From JADKIH01 sp031417395 (lineage in GTDB: Bacteria; Bacteroidota; Bacteroidia; AKYH767-A; 2013-40CM-41-45): 64,000 bases of DNA. The DNA is taken from positions 62,001-126,000 of the forward strand of contig JANOVM010000062.1 of NCBI GenBank assembly GCA_031417395.1. The letters are read 5' to 3'. The translations under genes were made by a program, and so were the position numbers. Under the pieces are notes generated by a model. That model saw only the letters and a program-made list of their open reading frames with translations, was not told the DNA's origin and made no database searches. This document shows, piece by piece, positions 56,001 through 64,000 of the stretch; the stretch's first letter is position 1; every line of letters begins with the position of its first letter.

Positions 56001-57848
56001 AGACATGGCAGCATTTGCTGTTGGGTTGACAGCGCTTTGGAATGTGTTAATTTGTAAAGAGCCTGTAAATCCTGCCGTAAAACGTAACCATACATCACCC
56101 GTTACTCCGTTTACGAATGCTGCCGGTACACTGCCCGGAATACAATTAGGTACTCCGGCTTGTCCAATAGTCGTTGGTGTTGCACACGATGTGCTGTAGG
56201 TACCAATAGTTGAAGCACAAATAGCAGTATTGTTAATTGTCCCCAAATTCGTTGCTGAAGCACATACGTCGTTTGGCGGAGGTACGCCTACACTTGTAAT
56301 GTTTATATCAAAAGGAATTCCGCCCACACCGTTATTGTCTACAACGATGTAATATGTTTGTCCTGCAGTTAGTGAAACGGAATTAATGGTAACCGTTCCT
56401 GTGGCGGCTTCATTGCTGCCCAGGCAATAGGTTGCAGTTCCTGAAGAAGAATCAGGACAAGCATTGAAAACAAATAGTGCGGGATTAACTCCTGTACTGG
56501 TAATTGAAATTTGTATACACTGATTGGTGGAAGGAGTATATGAAAATACATAGTCTTCTCCATTCATCGCCAATGTATGACAAACGGCGCTAAGGCTATC
56601 GTAATCGTTTCCTGCTCCTGTTGTTGTCATACCGGTTTGATTGTAAGGTACGCCACAAATAACACGGGGATTGGCACAAGTTGTTCCTCCATTGCTTTCT
56701 TTGGCGCAAATCAGAAATCTGCCCGGTATATCACCATCAGCAGTAACTCTTACCCATAATGTTTCAGGTACAGCAGCACAAGGTCTGATAAAACTAACTT
56801 CTCCAAAACCGGGATTTGCTCCACTGGTTGTTGCGCATACAAGCGGGGCACCGCCGCATGCAGTGTAAATTTCAATGCTTGTTCCCGTAACACTTTGACA
56901 AGTTGCAGGGGCCGTTGTAACTGTTACACTGGTAATGTTTGCAGGTTTGATGAATTGAAACCAGACATCGTTATCATCCGTTGTTGCACAGTTACCAGCA
57001 CCGGAAACTGTTGCATTAAAAGTTGAAGCGGTTTTGTAAGTACAGGTTGAATTAATAGTTCCTAAATTTCTTGCGGGATAACTGCCTGTACAATTATCGT
57101 AAGGATGATAAGGCGTAAATAAATAATTTACATTGTAAGGACGAAAACAATTGGCTGCGCCTGTACCTATGTTTGTATTTTCTACGGAACTGTCGGCAGT
57201 TGCTGCTAAAGCAGACTGACAGCTTACAGAATAAAAATCTCCCGGACAAATACCGGCAATACCTATGGAAGCACTTGGAGTAGAAGGCACATAGGTAGTA
57301 TTGTTAAAATAATGAAAGCCGATAGTATTAATGCCGGCATTACCATTTAAATCAACCCAAAACAAACTTGTTGCAACTGCTGCATTTGCTTTTTGCCATT
57401 TTACATACCATCGCACGGAAAGAACTCCTGCCGTAACATTGTAAGCAACAATGGCAGAAGAATGGTCGTCCCACAAAGGAGCAATAATCGGATAGCCCGT
57501 TGTATTATTACTTAGCAAATTATTCGGAAGAGAACTGGCAGGATAAGGAAGCGGGTTTACACCGACAGCAGCGGGAATCAATGCCAGCCATCCATTGGAA
57601 GAGATAACAACCTTTGTATACGTTACACCGCCAAAATTAAAAGTCCAGCCTGCAGGAGCAATTAAAGTATCCCATTCATCAGCATTAGCGGCCGGTACAG
57701 TTATATTTGTAAATGCCGGAGGAGCAACAACAGGAGTGCTTACAGAAAAAGAAAAAGGTATTCCACTTGCTGATTGTCCATTTGCTTTAATAGAAATGGC
57801 AAAAAGGAAAAGTAAATAAATAACTATTTTTGTATGGGGTCGGTTCAT
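53001..57848 (-). CDS. Giant T9SS-exported multidomain surface protein, paralogue
   Basis: The 1,615-residue protein has the same domain order as its downstream neighbour: signal peptide, DEWDTLIAPAGWTFNFGG domain, Cys-paired repeats (CANPRVICGVPYNQTG, PNDVCASATNLG), beta-helix-like stretch (NITINAGATLRIKAGATLS) and a T9SS sorting domain (LFPNPANSDLTCRF, AAGAYYLRI). The N-terminal ~390 residues and the region just before the sorting domain are nearly identical in both, while the middle repeats and the sorting domains have diverged. A TACCTTTA box (7/8) is 41 bp upstream. The 95-bp gap to the next gene has no hairpin, so both may be transcribed together. Confidence 0.85.
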   Translation of the reverse strand: MNRPHTKIVIYLLFLFAISIKANGQSASGIPFSFSVSTPVVAPPAFTNITVPAANADEWDTLIAPAGWTFNFGGVTYTKVVISSNGWLALIPAAVGVNPLPYPASSLPNNLLSNNTTGYPIIAPLWDDHSSAIVAYNVTAGVLSVRWYVKWQKANAAVATSLFWVDLNGNAGINTIGFHYFNNTTYVPSTPSASIGIAGICPGDFYSVSCQSALAATADSSVENTNIGTGAANCFRPYNVNYLFTPYHPYDNCTGSYPARNLGTINSTCTYKTASTFNATVSGAGNCATTDDNDVWFQFIKPANITSVTVTTAPATCQSVTGTSIEIYTACGGAPLVCATTSGANPGFGEVSFIRPCAAVPETLWVRVTADGDIPGRFLICAKESNGGTTCANPRVICGVPYNQTGMTTTGAGNDYDSLSAVCHTLAMNGEDYVFSYTPSTNQCIQISITSTGVNPALFVFNACPDSSSGTATYCLGSNEAATGTVTINSVSLTAGQTYYIVVDNNGVGGIPFDINITSVGVPPPNDVCASATNLGTINNTAICASTIGTYSTSCATPTTIGQAGVPNCIPGSVPAAFVNGVTGDVWLRFTAGFTGSLQINTFQSAVNPTANAAMSVYTGACGSMGAPYACDNNSGPNGMPSLSIPVINGNTYYIRVWSENPENSGNFDLCFQGNCAPANDFPCSSVLVPLGGTAAGFNTCSSGVTEPANAAQCVAGGTINTVWYKAVVPSSGSIRVRTHPLTLTDTQIQGYTFPTGCANSVASNVNKGCNDDGTPCDGGFSDFSEQLFSGMIPGDTLFVAVDGTGSLTGSFEISFIDGSTTVFPPVNIQDCAGAQVLCSTNSIVVADPGFRNNGNICDLPSGSNGCWAVGERNSAWYQFTVDPSLSGGTANIVFDILTPSSTDIDFLVWDVTGLSTACAQIQAKTLANVGCNFAGALAATGLTTGPISGGYSPAITFSGAPRTYIMLLNVYNSAANAGFTLNWNTTPISTTPTTAVWTGQTDTLYTTTTNWGDCGSTPTCAVDAIINNPSNGRYPTVLAGAPAKSVRNITINAGATLRIKAGATLSVCGNFTNLGTLICEPTSTIQFIGTGLQTISGVLNTPNSFANLIINKPSGSVQLLTNIDVAENFTTSNATSIFNINGKYMKVAGNFTNFTGTTTFTGVGGSTVEFNGTGPQTFSNTNLPQILLNRVRMNKSGGRLYLSGVNSIMNIDTALTLTSGIIYTRNLATLEVNMKYFLPAAITGHNVLSYVDGNLRRKISNPTGPSSPTIPASYDFPVGDSLAPGGYENANITFQSSTLVPDLLAYFLPWPGGPPALGPAASECVSYTYDLLPAFNHGYWTFKRSTATFGGNYDITLFNTGMTNNTGTFWTVAKSNLLSPPSVSASWRLKGTCFAGSTAASTRRVNMNIPAADSTSFNSLYTTVQSNVQLPIELLYFNAEPDGEVVKCTWETASETNNEIFDVERSFDGNEFTSIGQVPGFGLGVSNSKINYSLIDPEMCDDIRYYRLKQTDFDGRFSYTETIALSCKLNSKIELFPNPANSDLTCRFTHSENSELSISVHDIAGRIVLIEKITGKKGVNQIHLNIDDLAAGAYYLRITNAENNVKMQSQFFKK

Positions 57849-57889
57849 GGTATAAGTTAAGCACTATTAACTGTTAGAAGAGGGGTAAA

Positions 57890-57897
57890 TAAAGGTA
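57890..57897 (-). promoter_or_regulatory. -7-like box TACCTTTA upstream of the giant T9SS pair
   Basis: One mismatch to TAnnTTTG, 41 bp before the ATG at 57848. Confidence 0.3.
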
Positions 57898-58057
57898 CTT
57901 ATTCTTTATCTATAGTATGTCAAAAATCTGTAATTTATTGCTAAAAAACAACAAAAATCTACCGATTTTGCCAATTAAGTTGTAAACAGAATGATTGAGC
58001 AGGTCAATGCAGGAATTTCTAGGACGAATGCAAATTCATGATTCATGTATTTTAGCA

Positions 58058-58065
58058 TAAATTTG
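58058..58065 (+). promoter_or_regulatory. -7 box TAAATTTG upstream of the small T9SS gene
   Basis: Perfect match to TAnnTTTG, 66 bp before the chosen ATG at 58132; no good -33 TTG. Confidence 0.4.
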
Positions 58066-58131
58066 TACAACAAAGATTAGAATAAATTTCAGACATTGCA
58101 TCAAATAACAACTACTAAAACCAATTTTAAT

Positions 58132-59139
58132 ATGATTTTAAGAATTACAAAAATTACATCCATTCTTCTTTTAGGAATATATAGTATTTCAAATGCTCAG
58201 GTAATTTTGCAAGCGAATAAACTTCCAACAGTAGGTGATTTGTGGGCAAATAAAACAATTACGGATACAACGATACAGCCGGGTCCTTCCGGCGCAAATC
58301 AGACTTGGGATTTTTCCACTTTCTTTGTTTACCCTTCCGTAATCAGTGAACAATTTATCAGTCCTACCGGTGCCGGTAACGATGCATTGTTTCCTTCCGC
58401 CAATCTGAAAGTGAATTCTTTTTTTGGCGGTAACGATTACTATCTTAAATCTTCCAACAATTTACAATACCTGGGAACAAAAAGTTCGACCAATGAAATA
58501 ATAATTACCAATGCACAACAGGTATTGACAACTCCATTTGCTTATGGTGATAGTATTATCAACCCCGCAGTAACAGGCACCGGTTTTGGTTATGCATTAT
58601 CAGGTACCATTAAAGTAAAAGCAGATGGCTGGGGTAGTCTGACACTATTTACCGGAAACTTTCCGCTTACTCTGCGTGTATATTCAGATGCAAATCTTGT
58701 TCTTGGTGCAGGCACAGGTGTAGATACATACATTCAGATTCAACGATACACCTGGTATGCTCAAAATTACAAAGCTCCTGTTTTCCAGATTTCAATTATT
58801 GATGTTAACGGACCGCTAAATACAACACATCAGAAAGTTACTACCGTCAGCACTCTTGCAACGGATATTGAAGAAGCGGAAAACAATATTTTTCAATTTA
58901 ATGTATCTCCTAATCCGTCTGCTGCACAGGTAAATCTTTCGGTATCGCTTTTGCGAAATTCAGATGTGAATTTCATAATTACGGATATGACAGGAAAAAT
59001 CTGGAAAGAAGAAAAAAGTGAACTTACTGCAGGAAAAAATACAATTAAAATGGATCTTTCCATTCTACCGAAAGGCATTTATAGTATATCAGCTGCTTCG
59101 GGTTCTCTTAACAGGGAACAAAGAATTGTTATTGACTAA
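58132..59139 (+). CDS. T9SS-exported protein of unknown function
   Basis: I start at the ATG 58132 because ILRITKITSILLLGIYSISNAQ is a good signal peptide; an in-frame TTG at 58096 would put a polar stretch before it. The product is 335 residues. The mature N-terminal half is strand-rich with Trp/Tyr (LWANKTITDTTIQPGPSG, QTWDFSTFFVYPS). The last ~80 residues are a T9SS type A sorting domain (FNVSPNPSAAQVNLSVS, LPKGIYSISAASG). It is convergent with pyrG, only 7 bp between the stops, and a terminator in the pyrG 3' end serves it. Confidence 0.8.
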   Translation: MILRITKITSILLLGIYSISNAQVILQANKLPTVGDLWANKTITDTTIQPGPSGANQTWDFSTFFVYPSVISEQFISPTGAGNDALFPSANLKVNSFFGGNDYYLKSSNNLQYLGTKSSTNEIIITNAQQVLTTPFAYGDSIINPAVTGTGFGYALSGTIKVKADGWGSLTLFTGNFPLTLRVYSDANLVLGAGTGVDTYIQIQRYTWYAQNYKAPVFQISIIDVNGPLNTTHQKVTTVSTLATDIEEAENNIFQFNVSPNPSAAQVNLSVSLLRNSDVNFIITDMTGKIWKEEKSELTAGKNTIKMDLSILPKGIYSISAASGSLNREQRIVID

Positions 59140-59146
59140 AAAGTAT

Positions 59147-60799
59147 TCAGGCATCCATTGGAGCCATGCCTCCCGGAGCCATCTGGGAGGCATTTTTTGA
59201 ATAATCCATTGAAGCCCGAATGAAACGGACGAACAATGGATGCGGATTTTCAACGGTGCTCTTGTATTCAGGGTGAAATTGAACGCCAATAAACCATGGA
59301 TGATTTTTCAATTCAATTATTTCAACCAGGTTATTATCGGGATTTATACCCGATGACAACATACCTGCTTTTTCAAATTCTGCAAGATATTTATTGTTGA
59401 ATTCATAGCGGTGGCGGTGTCTTTCAAATATTTTTTGCTTTCCGTAAACGGAATAGGTCTTACTTCCTTTTTGTACCATGCAGGGATATTCACCGAGTCT
59501 CATAGTGCCGCCTTTGCGTGTAATGTTTTTCTGATCGGCCATAAAATCAATAATCGGATAATCCGTTTCCGGGTTTACTTCTGTTGAATGTGCTGATGCA
59601 TGACCTAAAACATTTCTTGCAAATTCTATTGCTGCGCATTGCATTCCCAGACAAATGCCGAGGAATGGAATATTATTCTCTCTTACGTAACGGATGGCAG
59701 TGATTTTTCCTTCAATGCCCCTGCCGCCGAAACCGGGAGCTACGAGTACTCCCTGCATGCCGCTTAATTTTGAAGCGACATTGGAAGCATCGATTTTTTC
59801 CGAGTGAATCCATTCAATACGAACCTTGCATTCATTGGCAACACCGGCGTGAATAAAGGATTCAATTATGGATTTGTAAGCATCTTTTAGTTCAATGTAT
59901 TTACCAACAAGACCAATTCTTACTTCGTGAACAGGGTTTTTAAGCTTGCCTAGAAAGTCTTTCCATGCAGCCAGTTCAGGTTCATGCTGTAGAGGAAGTT
60001 TAAGTTTAGCAAGAACAACTTTATCCAGTTGTTCCTTGTACATCAAAATCGGAACATCATAAATGGACTCTGCATCGATGGATTCAATCACTGCATTCAG
60101 ATTGACATTGCAGAATTGTGCAACCTTTCTGCGTATTTCTCCCGAAAGAGATTTTTCAGTACGGCATACAAGTACGTCGGGCTGTACTCCGAGTTCCAGA
60201 AGCGCTTTTACAGAGTGCTGTGTGGGTTTGGTTTTAAGTTCACCGGCAGCAGCAAGGTAGGGGATTAGGGTAAGGTGTATGACAAGGGCTGAACTTCCTA
60301 ACTCCCATTTTAATTGTCTTACTGTTTCTATATAGGGAAGCGATTCAATATCGCCAACCGTTCCTCCGATTTCAGTAATGACGATGTCGAAATTTCCGGT
60401 TTCACCCAGAAGTTTCATACGACGCTTGATTTCATCCGTAATATGCGGAATGATTTGAACTGTTTTCCCTAAATATTCGCCTTCTCTTTCTTTGTTAATG
60501 ACTGTCTGGTAAATTCTTCCTGTTGTCACATTATTGGCCTGAGAAGTAGGCACGTTCAGGAACCTTTCGTAATGGCCAAGATCTAGGTCTGTTTCCGCTC
60601 CGTCGTCGGTTACATAGCATTCACCATGTTCATAAGGATTCAATGTTCCCGGATCGATGTTTATATAAGGATCGAGTTTTTGAATGGTAACAGAATAGCC
60701 TCGTGCCTGCAATAATTTTGCAAGTGAAGCCGAAATGATGCCTTTACCTAAAGAAGATGTTACTCCTCCTGTAACGAATATATATTTTGCTGAACTCAC
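59147..60799 (-). CDS. pyrG: CTP synthase
   Basis: CTP synthase aminates UTP to CTP using glutamine. The 550-residue protein has the synthase domain (FVTGGVTSSLGKGIISASLAKLL, KLDPYINIDPGTLNPYEHGE) and a C-terminal glutamine amidotransferase domain with the catalytic Cys in FLGICLGMQCA and His/Glu in GVQFHPEYKS. Length is typical. The last residues (QMAPGGMAPMDA) are an odd Met/Pro-rich tail; the DNA for them forms the terminator hairpin at 59166-59198 on the opposite strand. The PAP2 gene is divergent, 141 bp away. Confidence 0.96.
   Translation of the reverse strand: MSSAKYIFVTGGVTSSLGKGIISASLAKLLQARGYSVTIQKLDPYINIDPGTLNPYEHGECYVTDDGAETDLDLGHYERFLNVPTSQANNVTTGRIYQTVINKEREGEYLGKTVQIIPHITDEIKRRMKLLGETGNFDIVITEIGGTVGDIESLPYIETVRQLKWELGSSALVIHLTLIPYLAAAGELKTKPTQHSVKALLELGVQPDVLVCRTEKSLSGEIRRKVAQFCNVNLNAVIESIDAESIYDVPILMYKEQLDKVVLAKLKLPLQHEPELAAWKDFLGKLKNPVHEVRIGLVGKYIELKDAYKSIIESFIHAGVANECKVRIEWIHSEKIDASNVASKLSGMQGVLVAPGFGGRGIEGKITAIRYVRENNIPFLGICLGMQCAAIEFARNVLGHASAHSTEVNPETDYPIIDFMADQKNITRKGGTMRLGEYPCMVQKGSKTYSVYGKQKIFERHRHRYEFNNKYLAEFEKAGMLSSGINPDNNLVEIIELKNHPWFIGVQFHPEYKSTVENPHPLFVRFIRASMDYSKNASQMAPGGMAPMDA
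59166..59198 (+). terminator. Rho-independent terminator inside the pyrG 3' end
   Basis: ATGCCTCCC and GGGAGGCAT (9 bp) enclose a 10-nt loop and run into six T on the plus strand. It lies 27 bp after the stop of the plus-strand T9SS gene. In pyrG the same bases encode the final codons. Confidence 0.75.
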
Positions 60800-60939
60800 C
60801 GCATTGAGATTTTAAATAGTGTTTAAAATGCCTGGAAACCTAAAAAAATGATTTCATCAACACGGGGAATAAAGGTACATCTAAACATTCATTAAAAAAA
60901 TTTCACAGGTTAAAATTTTATTAGCATTCTTGCAACTCC

Positions 60940-61896
60940 TTGAAAAGCATATTGTCAATATTACTTATTTTCTATTCTATGTCCCTTTTAGGTCAGGAGG
61001 GTATTGTGTATGATCGTGAGCATTGTTCAGATAATCATGCTTCATTTTACGAGTGCTTCAAAATGGATTCCGTTTTAAGCCTGAAATCGCCAAAAGGATT
61101 TTTTCCTTCAACCCTGCATAATCTTGGGCGGCAGGCTACATTCCCGCTTCGGATGAAGGAAAAGCATTGGTTCATTGCAGGAGCAGCTACCATTGTAACC
61201 CTTAGTTTCATCCATTTTGACAGTGATATTGATAGCCGTTTTAAAACGGTTGAAGATAAAAACCCATTTATTAAAAAGGTAAGTCCGAAAGTGACTGATT
61301 TGGGAGACGTTTCCGGTTACGTTTTATTAGGCGGTTTCGCAGGATATAGCATATTATTTCATAATTACCGTGCATTCCGCACCTCTTTGCTGGCTGCTGA
61401 GGCTGCAATTGCTGCCGGTATTTGGATTCGTATTGGTAAAACATTGTCGGGACGGATGCGGCCCGGACAAACCTATGGCGATCCGGAATATAAAATGGAT
61501 CATTGGTTTGGACCATTTGCTCAATTTCAAACCAAATATAATTCTAACCGAGGTATTGGGGCTTTTGATGCTTTTCCTTCCGGACATACAGGAGCGGCAT
61601 TTGCAATTGCTACCGTTTTTGCCGATCAGTATAAGGATTATTCTGCCGTACCGATTACAGCTTATTCCCTTGCAGGAATCGTTGGTGTAACTCGTCTGGT
61701 TGAACATCAACATTGGGCTTCCGATGTTTTTTTGGGCGCACTAATCGGCTACCTGTGCGGAAAACAGGTTGTATCAAATGAAAAGAGATTGTTTGGTGAA
61801 AATGCTTTTAGCCGGAGAAAGGTAAAAAATAAATCTACCTTATTGCCTGCCAATCAAGGTAACATAATGGGTTTAAAATGGAATTTTGCTTTCTAA
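60940..61896 (+). CDS. PAP2-family membrane phosphatase
   Basis: The 318-residue protein starts at TTG with a signal-like helix (KSILSILLIFYSMSLLGQ) and has several further membrane helices. All three PAP2 motifs are present: KX6RP in GKTLSGRMRPG, PSGH in AFPSGHTGAAFAIA, and RX5HX3D in TRLVEHQHWASDVF. Such enzymes dephosphorylate lipid phosphates (for example undecaprenyl pyrophosphate or phosphatidic acid) at the outer face of the inner membrane; the exact substrate is unknown. It converges with the zinc-ribbon gene, 14 bp between the stops. Confidence 0.88.
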   Translation: MKSILSILLIFYSMSLLGQEGIVYDREHCSDNHASFYECFKMDSVLSLKSPKGFFPSTLHNLGRQATFPLRMKEKHWFIAGAATIVTLSFIHFDSDIDSRFKTVEDKNPFIKKVSPKVTDLGDVSGYVLLGGFAGYSILFHNYRAFRTSLLAAEAAIAAGIWIRIGKTLSGRMRPGQTYGDPEYKMDHWFGPFAQFQTKYNSNRGIGAFDAFPSGHTGAAFAIATVFADQYKDYSAVPITAYSLAGIVGVTRLVEHQHWASDVFLGALIGYLCGKQVVSNEKRLFGENAFSRRKVKNKSTLLPANQGNIMGLKWNFAF

Positions 61897-61910
61897 AACC
61901 AATTTAAAGA

Positions 61911-62474
61911 TCAGTTCTCATATTGGTCAGGAGTCAGTGTAAATGAAAACAAATAGTCACCATTTTTGTCTTTGTAATAATACTTCAGTGCAATCTTATT
62001 CTCCCTTTGATATTTTAAATCGGGACTTGTTTTAATATTTCTTGTTGCACGAGGAATTATGTAATTTTTTATTTCAAGTGTGTCTACAGTTCCTTTAACA
62101 ATGTTTACTAACGTATAGTTATATTGAAAAACTTTGCCGGGCATAGCAATAGCATTATCAAACTGCGTCTCCTGGTCAATCATCATCGGACAGCTCTTAT
62201 TGATTTCGCTTGCTAATGCATTTAGTTGCGTGTCGAAAGAGGGTGCTTTAAAAATGAAATGCTGTACAGCCCAGTAAACAAGAAAAAAGGAAATTAAACC
62301 AACAATCAAACCCGCTATATTCTTTTTCTTGCTTTTGGATTCTAATGAATGCTGTTGAAAGTTGCTTGTGGGAATTTCAGTTTCAATTTTTGGAAGTGCA
62401 TATCCACAACGTGAACAAAATTTGTTTGTTGCTGCATTCTCATTCCCGCAATTTGTGCAAGTTGTTTTTGACAT
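61911..62474 (-). CDS. Zinc-ribbon, single-TM protein
   Basis: The 187-residue protein begins with a rubredoxin-type zinc ribbon (CTNCGNENAATNKFCSRCGY; CxxC-x12-CxxC). One membrane helix follows (residues ~51-70, IAGLIVGLISFFLVYWAVQ), then a ~110-residue domain presumably outside the cytoplasm. I do not recognise this domain. It sits 19 bp below the stop of the TonB-dependent receptor on the same strand, so they might be co-transcribed. The function is unknown. Confidence 0.8.
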   Translation of the reverse strand: MSKTTCTNCGNENAATNKFCSRCGYALPKIETEIPTSNFQQHSLESKSKKKNIAGLIVGLISFFLVYWAVQHFIFKAPSFDTQLNALASEINKSCPMMIDQETQFDNAIAMPGKVFQYNYTLVNIVKGTVDTLEIKNYIIPRATRNIKTSPDLKYQRENKIALKYYYKDKNGDYLFSFTLTPDQYEN

Positions 62475-62493
62475 ATAACACTTTGTGTTTCTG

Positions 62494-64000
62494 TTAAAAG
62501 TTGAATGTTATACCCAGACTCGGCAGTATTGGCAATTGATATATTTTTTCATCCGTAATGCGCGATCTGTAAAATATATTTTTTCTGTCGTAGATATTGG
62601 TTGCTCCTGCGGTAATTTCAAGAATTGTATTTTTATTGAACTTAAATGTCCGTTGTATTGAAATGTCAAGTCTGTGGAAATAGGATAAACGGCCTTTGTT
62701 TAAGCTTCCGTAATTAATGCCCAGCGTTCCGTTTTGATTTACGATGTCTGATCCAATCCCACTTGGAAATTGAACCTGCTCAAAAAATCCCTGCGTTTGT
62801 GTGAATGGAAAAGGCGAGCCGAAATTCCATCGGGCATTCGCCTGCCATTCTTCCTTCTTTCCAAATTTCAGGGAAGCAACAAAGTTTACATTATGCCTGC
62901 GGTCAAAAATTGGCTGATAGGTTTCTTTTCCATCATACCTGTCAGCAAAACCCAGTGAATAAACAAGCCAGATATATAATTTCTTGTGATCGTATTTTAG
63001 TGTTGCATCAACACCTTTGGCAGTACCTGTTTCAATAATGTAATCCTTTTTTAATTCATCCGGTTTGGTATTGTGTGCAGGATCGTCATCATAAATTTTA
63101 TTTCTGTTTACATTCTCAAGCTGTGTAAAGTCTTTAATATAGCCTTCTACGTTTAATACAAGATGGAAAGGTAAATCGTATTCAAATCCTGCAATTAAAT
63201 GTTTGGCTTTTTGAAGACGAGAGGTAACATCTTTGCCGTCGAATTTTTCAGGCAGGTCGTCGGAGCCGGAAAGGAATCCGTAAAATAAATTAACAACATC
63301 TCTGTCAGATGCCGTGGAAAGTAAATTCTGTGAGTAAAATCCTGCAGCAGTTTTAAAGCGCAGCTTTTCGGAAATATTATATTTCAATCCAAGTCGTGGT
63401 TCAGCGGTAAATTCAGAAAGAGATGCATAATAATTCAATCGAATGCCGGGTTCAAGTACAACCTTATCCCATACTTTTTTGTATTTGAAAAATGTTGCTA
63501 ATTCTGTTGTATTTTCAACCTGTGTTGTTGCTGCGCCAAGGGCATTGGCAGTCTGAAAATCCGTTTTAAATCCAAGACCTTCGACACCGTATTTAAATTC
63601 GTCTTTGCCATAAAAATAACTGAATGTCAAACCCGTATTGAAGCCATTAATAAGGCTGGAGCGGATTCTCCCGTCTTGTTCGGAGAGATCGATTTTATAA
63701 TTGGAGTATGCAAAATTTCCTTCAACCAGAACCGCAGATCCTGAAGGCACGAGAACAAAATTAGTTCCTACGCCTGTCGATTTCCAGCCCAGGTCGGCAA
63801 GGAATCTGTAATTAACATCGTCTGTAAAATGAAAGCCGAAAAAGTTAACCTTACTGCCACCTGCACCATTACTGGAAATTTTAGCATAGATATCATTGAA
63901 GGAATAGGGGAGACCGAGGGAATCGATATATTTATAGAAAGTCTTGGAGGTTTTATCAAGATAAGAAGTTTTTCCTGTAATCAAAAACGATGAACTGCCA
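62494..64000 (-). CDS. TonB-dependent outer-membrane receptor, C-terminal part
   Basis: The frame is open from the right window edge to the stop at 62494, so at least 502 residues are present and the start lies outside; the first visible residues read GSSSFLITGKTSYLDKTSKTFY. The sequence has the alternating aromatic/polar strands of a 22-strand beta-barrel and ends in FNF, an aromatic terminus needed for outer-membrane assembly. SSFLITGKTSYLD is typical of the plug/barrel junction region of Bacteroidota receptors. The plug and any carboxypeptidase-like domain are outside the window. The ligand cannot be told. Confidence 0.85.
   Translation of the reverse strand, partial: GSSSFLITGKTSYLDKTSKTFYKYIDSLGLPYSFNDIYAKISSNGAGGSKVNFFGFHFTDDVNYRFLADLGWKSTGVGTNFVLVPSGSAVLVEGNFAYSNYKIDLSEQDGRIRSSLINGFNTGLTFSYFYGKDEFKYGVEGLGFKTDFQTANALGAATTQVENTTELATFFKYKKVWDKVVLEPGIRLNYYASLSEFTAEPRLGLKYNISEKLRFKTAAGFYSQNLLSTASDRDVVNLFYGFLSGSDDLPEKFDGKDVTSRLQKAKHLIAGFEYDLPFHLVLNVEGYIKDFTQLENVNRNKIYDDDPAHNTKPDELKKDYIIETGTAKGVDATLKYDHKKLYIWLVYSLGFADRYDGKETYQPIFDRRHNVNFVASLKFGKKEEWQANARWNFGSPFPFTQTQGFFEQVQFPSGIGSDIVNQNGTLGINYGSLNKGRLSYFHRLDISIQRTFKFNKNTILEITAGATNIYDRKNIFYRSRITDEKIYQLPILPSLGITFNF

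Noticed and set aside
49428..57819. Many medium ORFs on both strands within the giant T9SS genes
   Set aside because: They are shadows of the long continuous frames, with no independent start signals.

Overview
The window looks like a chromosomal segment of a free-living Bacteroidota (Sphingobacteriales/Chitinophagales/Flavobacteria-like). It is AT-rich and lacks obvious Shine-Dalgarno sites, and several genes are preceded by the Bacteroidota -7 promoter box TAnnTTTG. Many secreted proteins end in a type IX secretion (T9SS) sorting domain, there is a TonB-dependent receptor, and the house-keeping genes have the usual Bacteroidota form (short PurL, YidC with a long periplasmic domain, two TPM proteins with LemA). 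I saw no rRNA, tRNA or CRISPR.

Layout. 1-7.4 kb: a lipoprotein, then an accessory block. A broken second copy of the rnhB 3' end is joined to a 62-bp remnant of an insertion-sequence left end; next come two AT-rich T9SS-exported proteins and then a full-length but apparently dead IS1634-like element, whose right end abuts the downstream side of intact rnhB. 7.4-16.7 kb: cell-envelope polysaccharide/lipid A genes (glycosyltransferase, LpxD-like acyltransferase, O-antigen ligase, two Wzz-like proteins, Wzx-like flippase) plus a SpoIIE-type phosphatase. 16.7-29.1 kb: a mostly minus-strand house-keeping run: dsbD; a three-gene ABC importer; two TPM proteins, lemA and a PH-like membrane protein with tilS; pabB-hemH; lpdA.

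29.1-33.6 kb is the most interesting stretch: a polymorphic-toxin island. It holds a short RHS-core protein with a glycine-rich hydrophobic tail followed by a two-TM candidate immunity protein. On the other strand is an orphan toxin tip with a DUF4279-like immunity gene 13 bp downstream. The island is filled with repeats: 45-bp direct repeats near its borders, a 21-bp perfect inverted repeat, a 460-bp element with 75-nt inverted ends, and a 41-nt element shared with the IS-bounded island at 1.5 kb.

33.7-47.8 kb: lnt, an SDR, an APC permease, an EpsG-like membrane protein, purL, a two-TonB_C/TPR protein, a TlpA-like thioredoxin protein, hppD and yidC. 48.1-59.1 kb: two tandem ~1,600-residue T9SS paralogues and a smaller T9SS protein. 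59.1-64 kb: pyrG (its 3' end doubles as a terminator for the opposite gene), a PAP2 phosphatase, a zinc-ribbon membrane protein and the 3' part of a TonB-dependent receptor.
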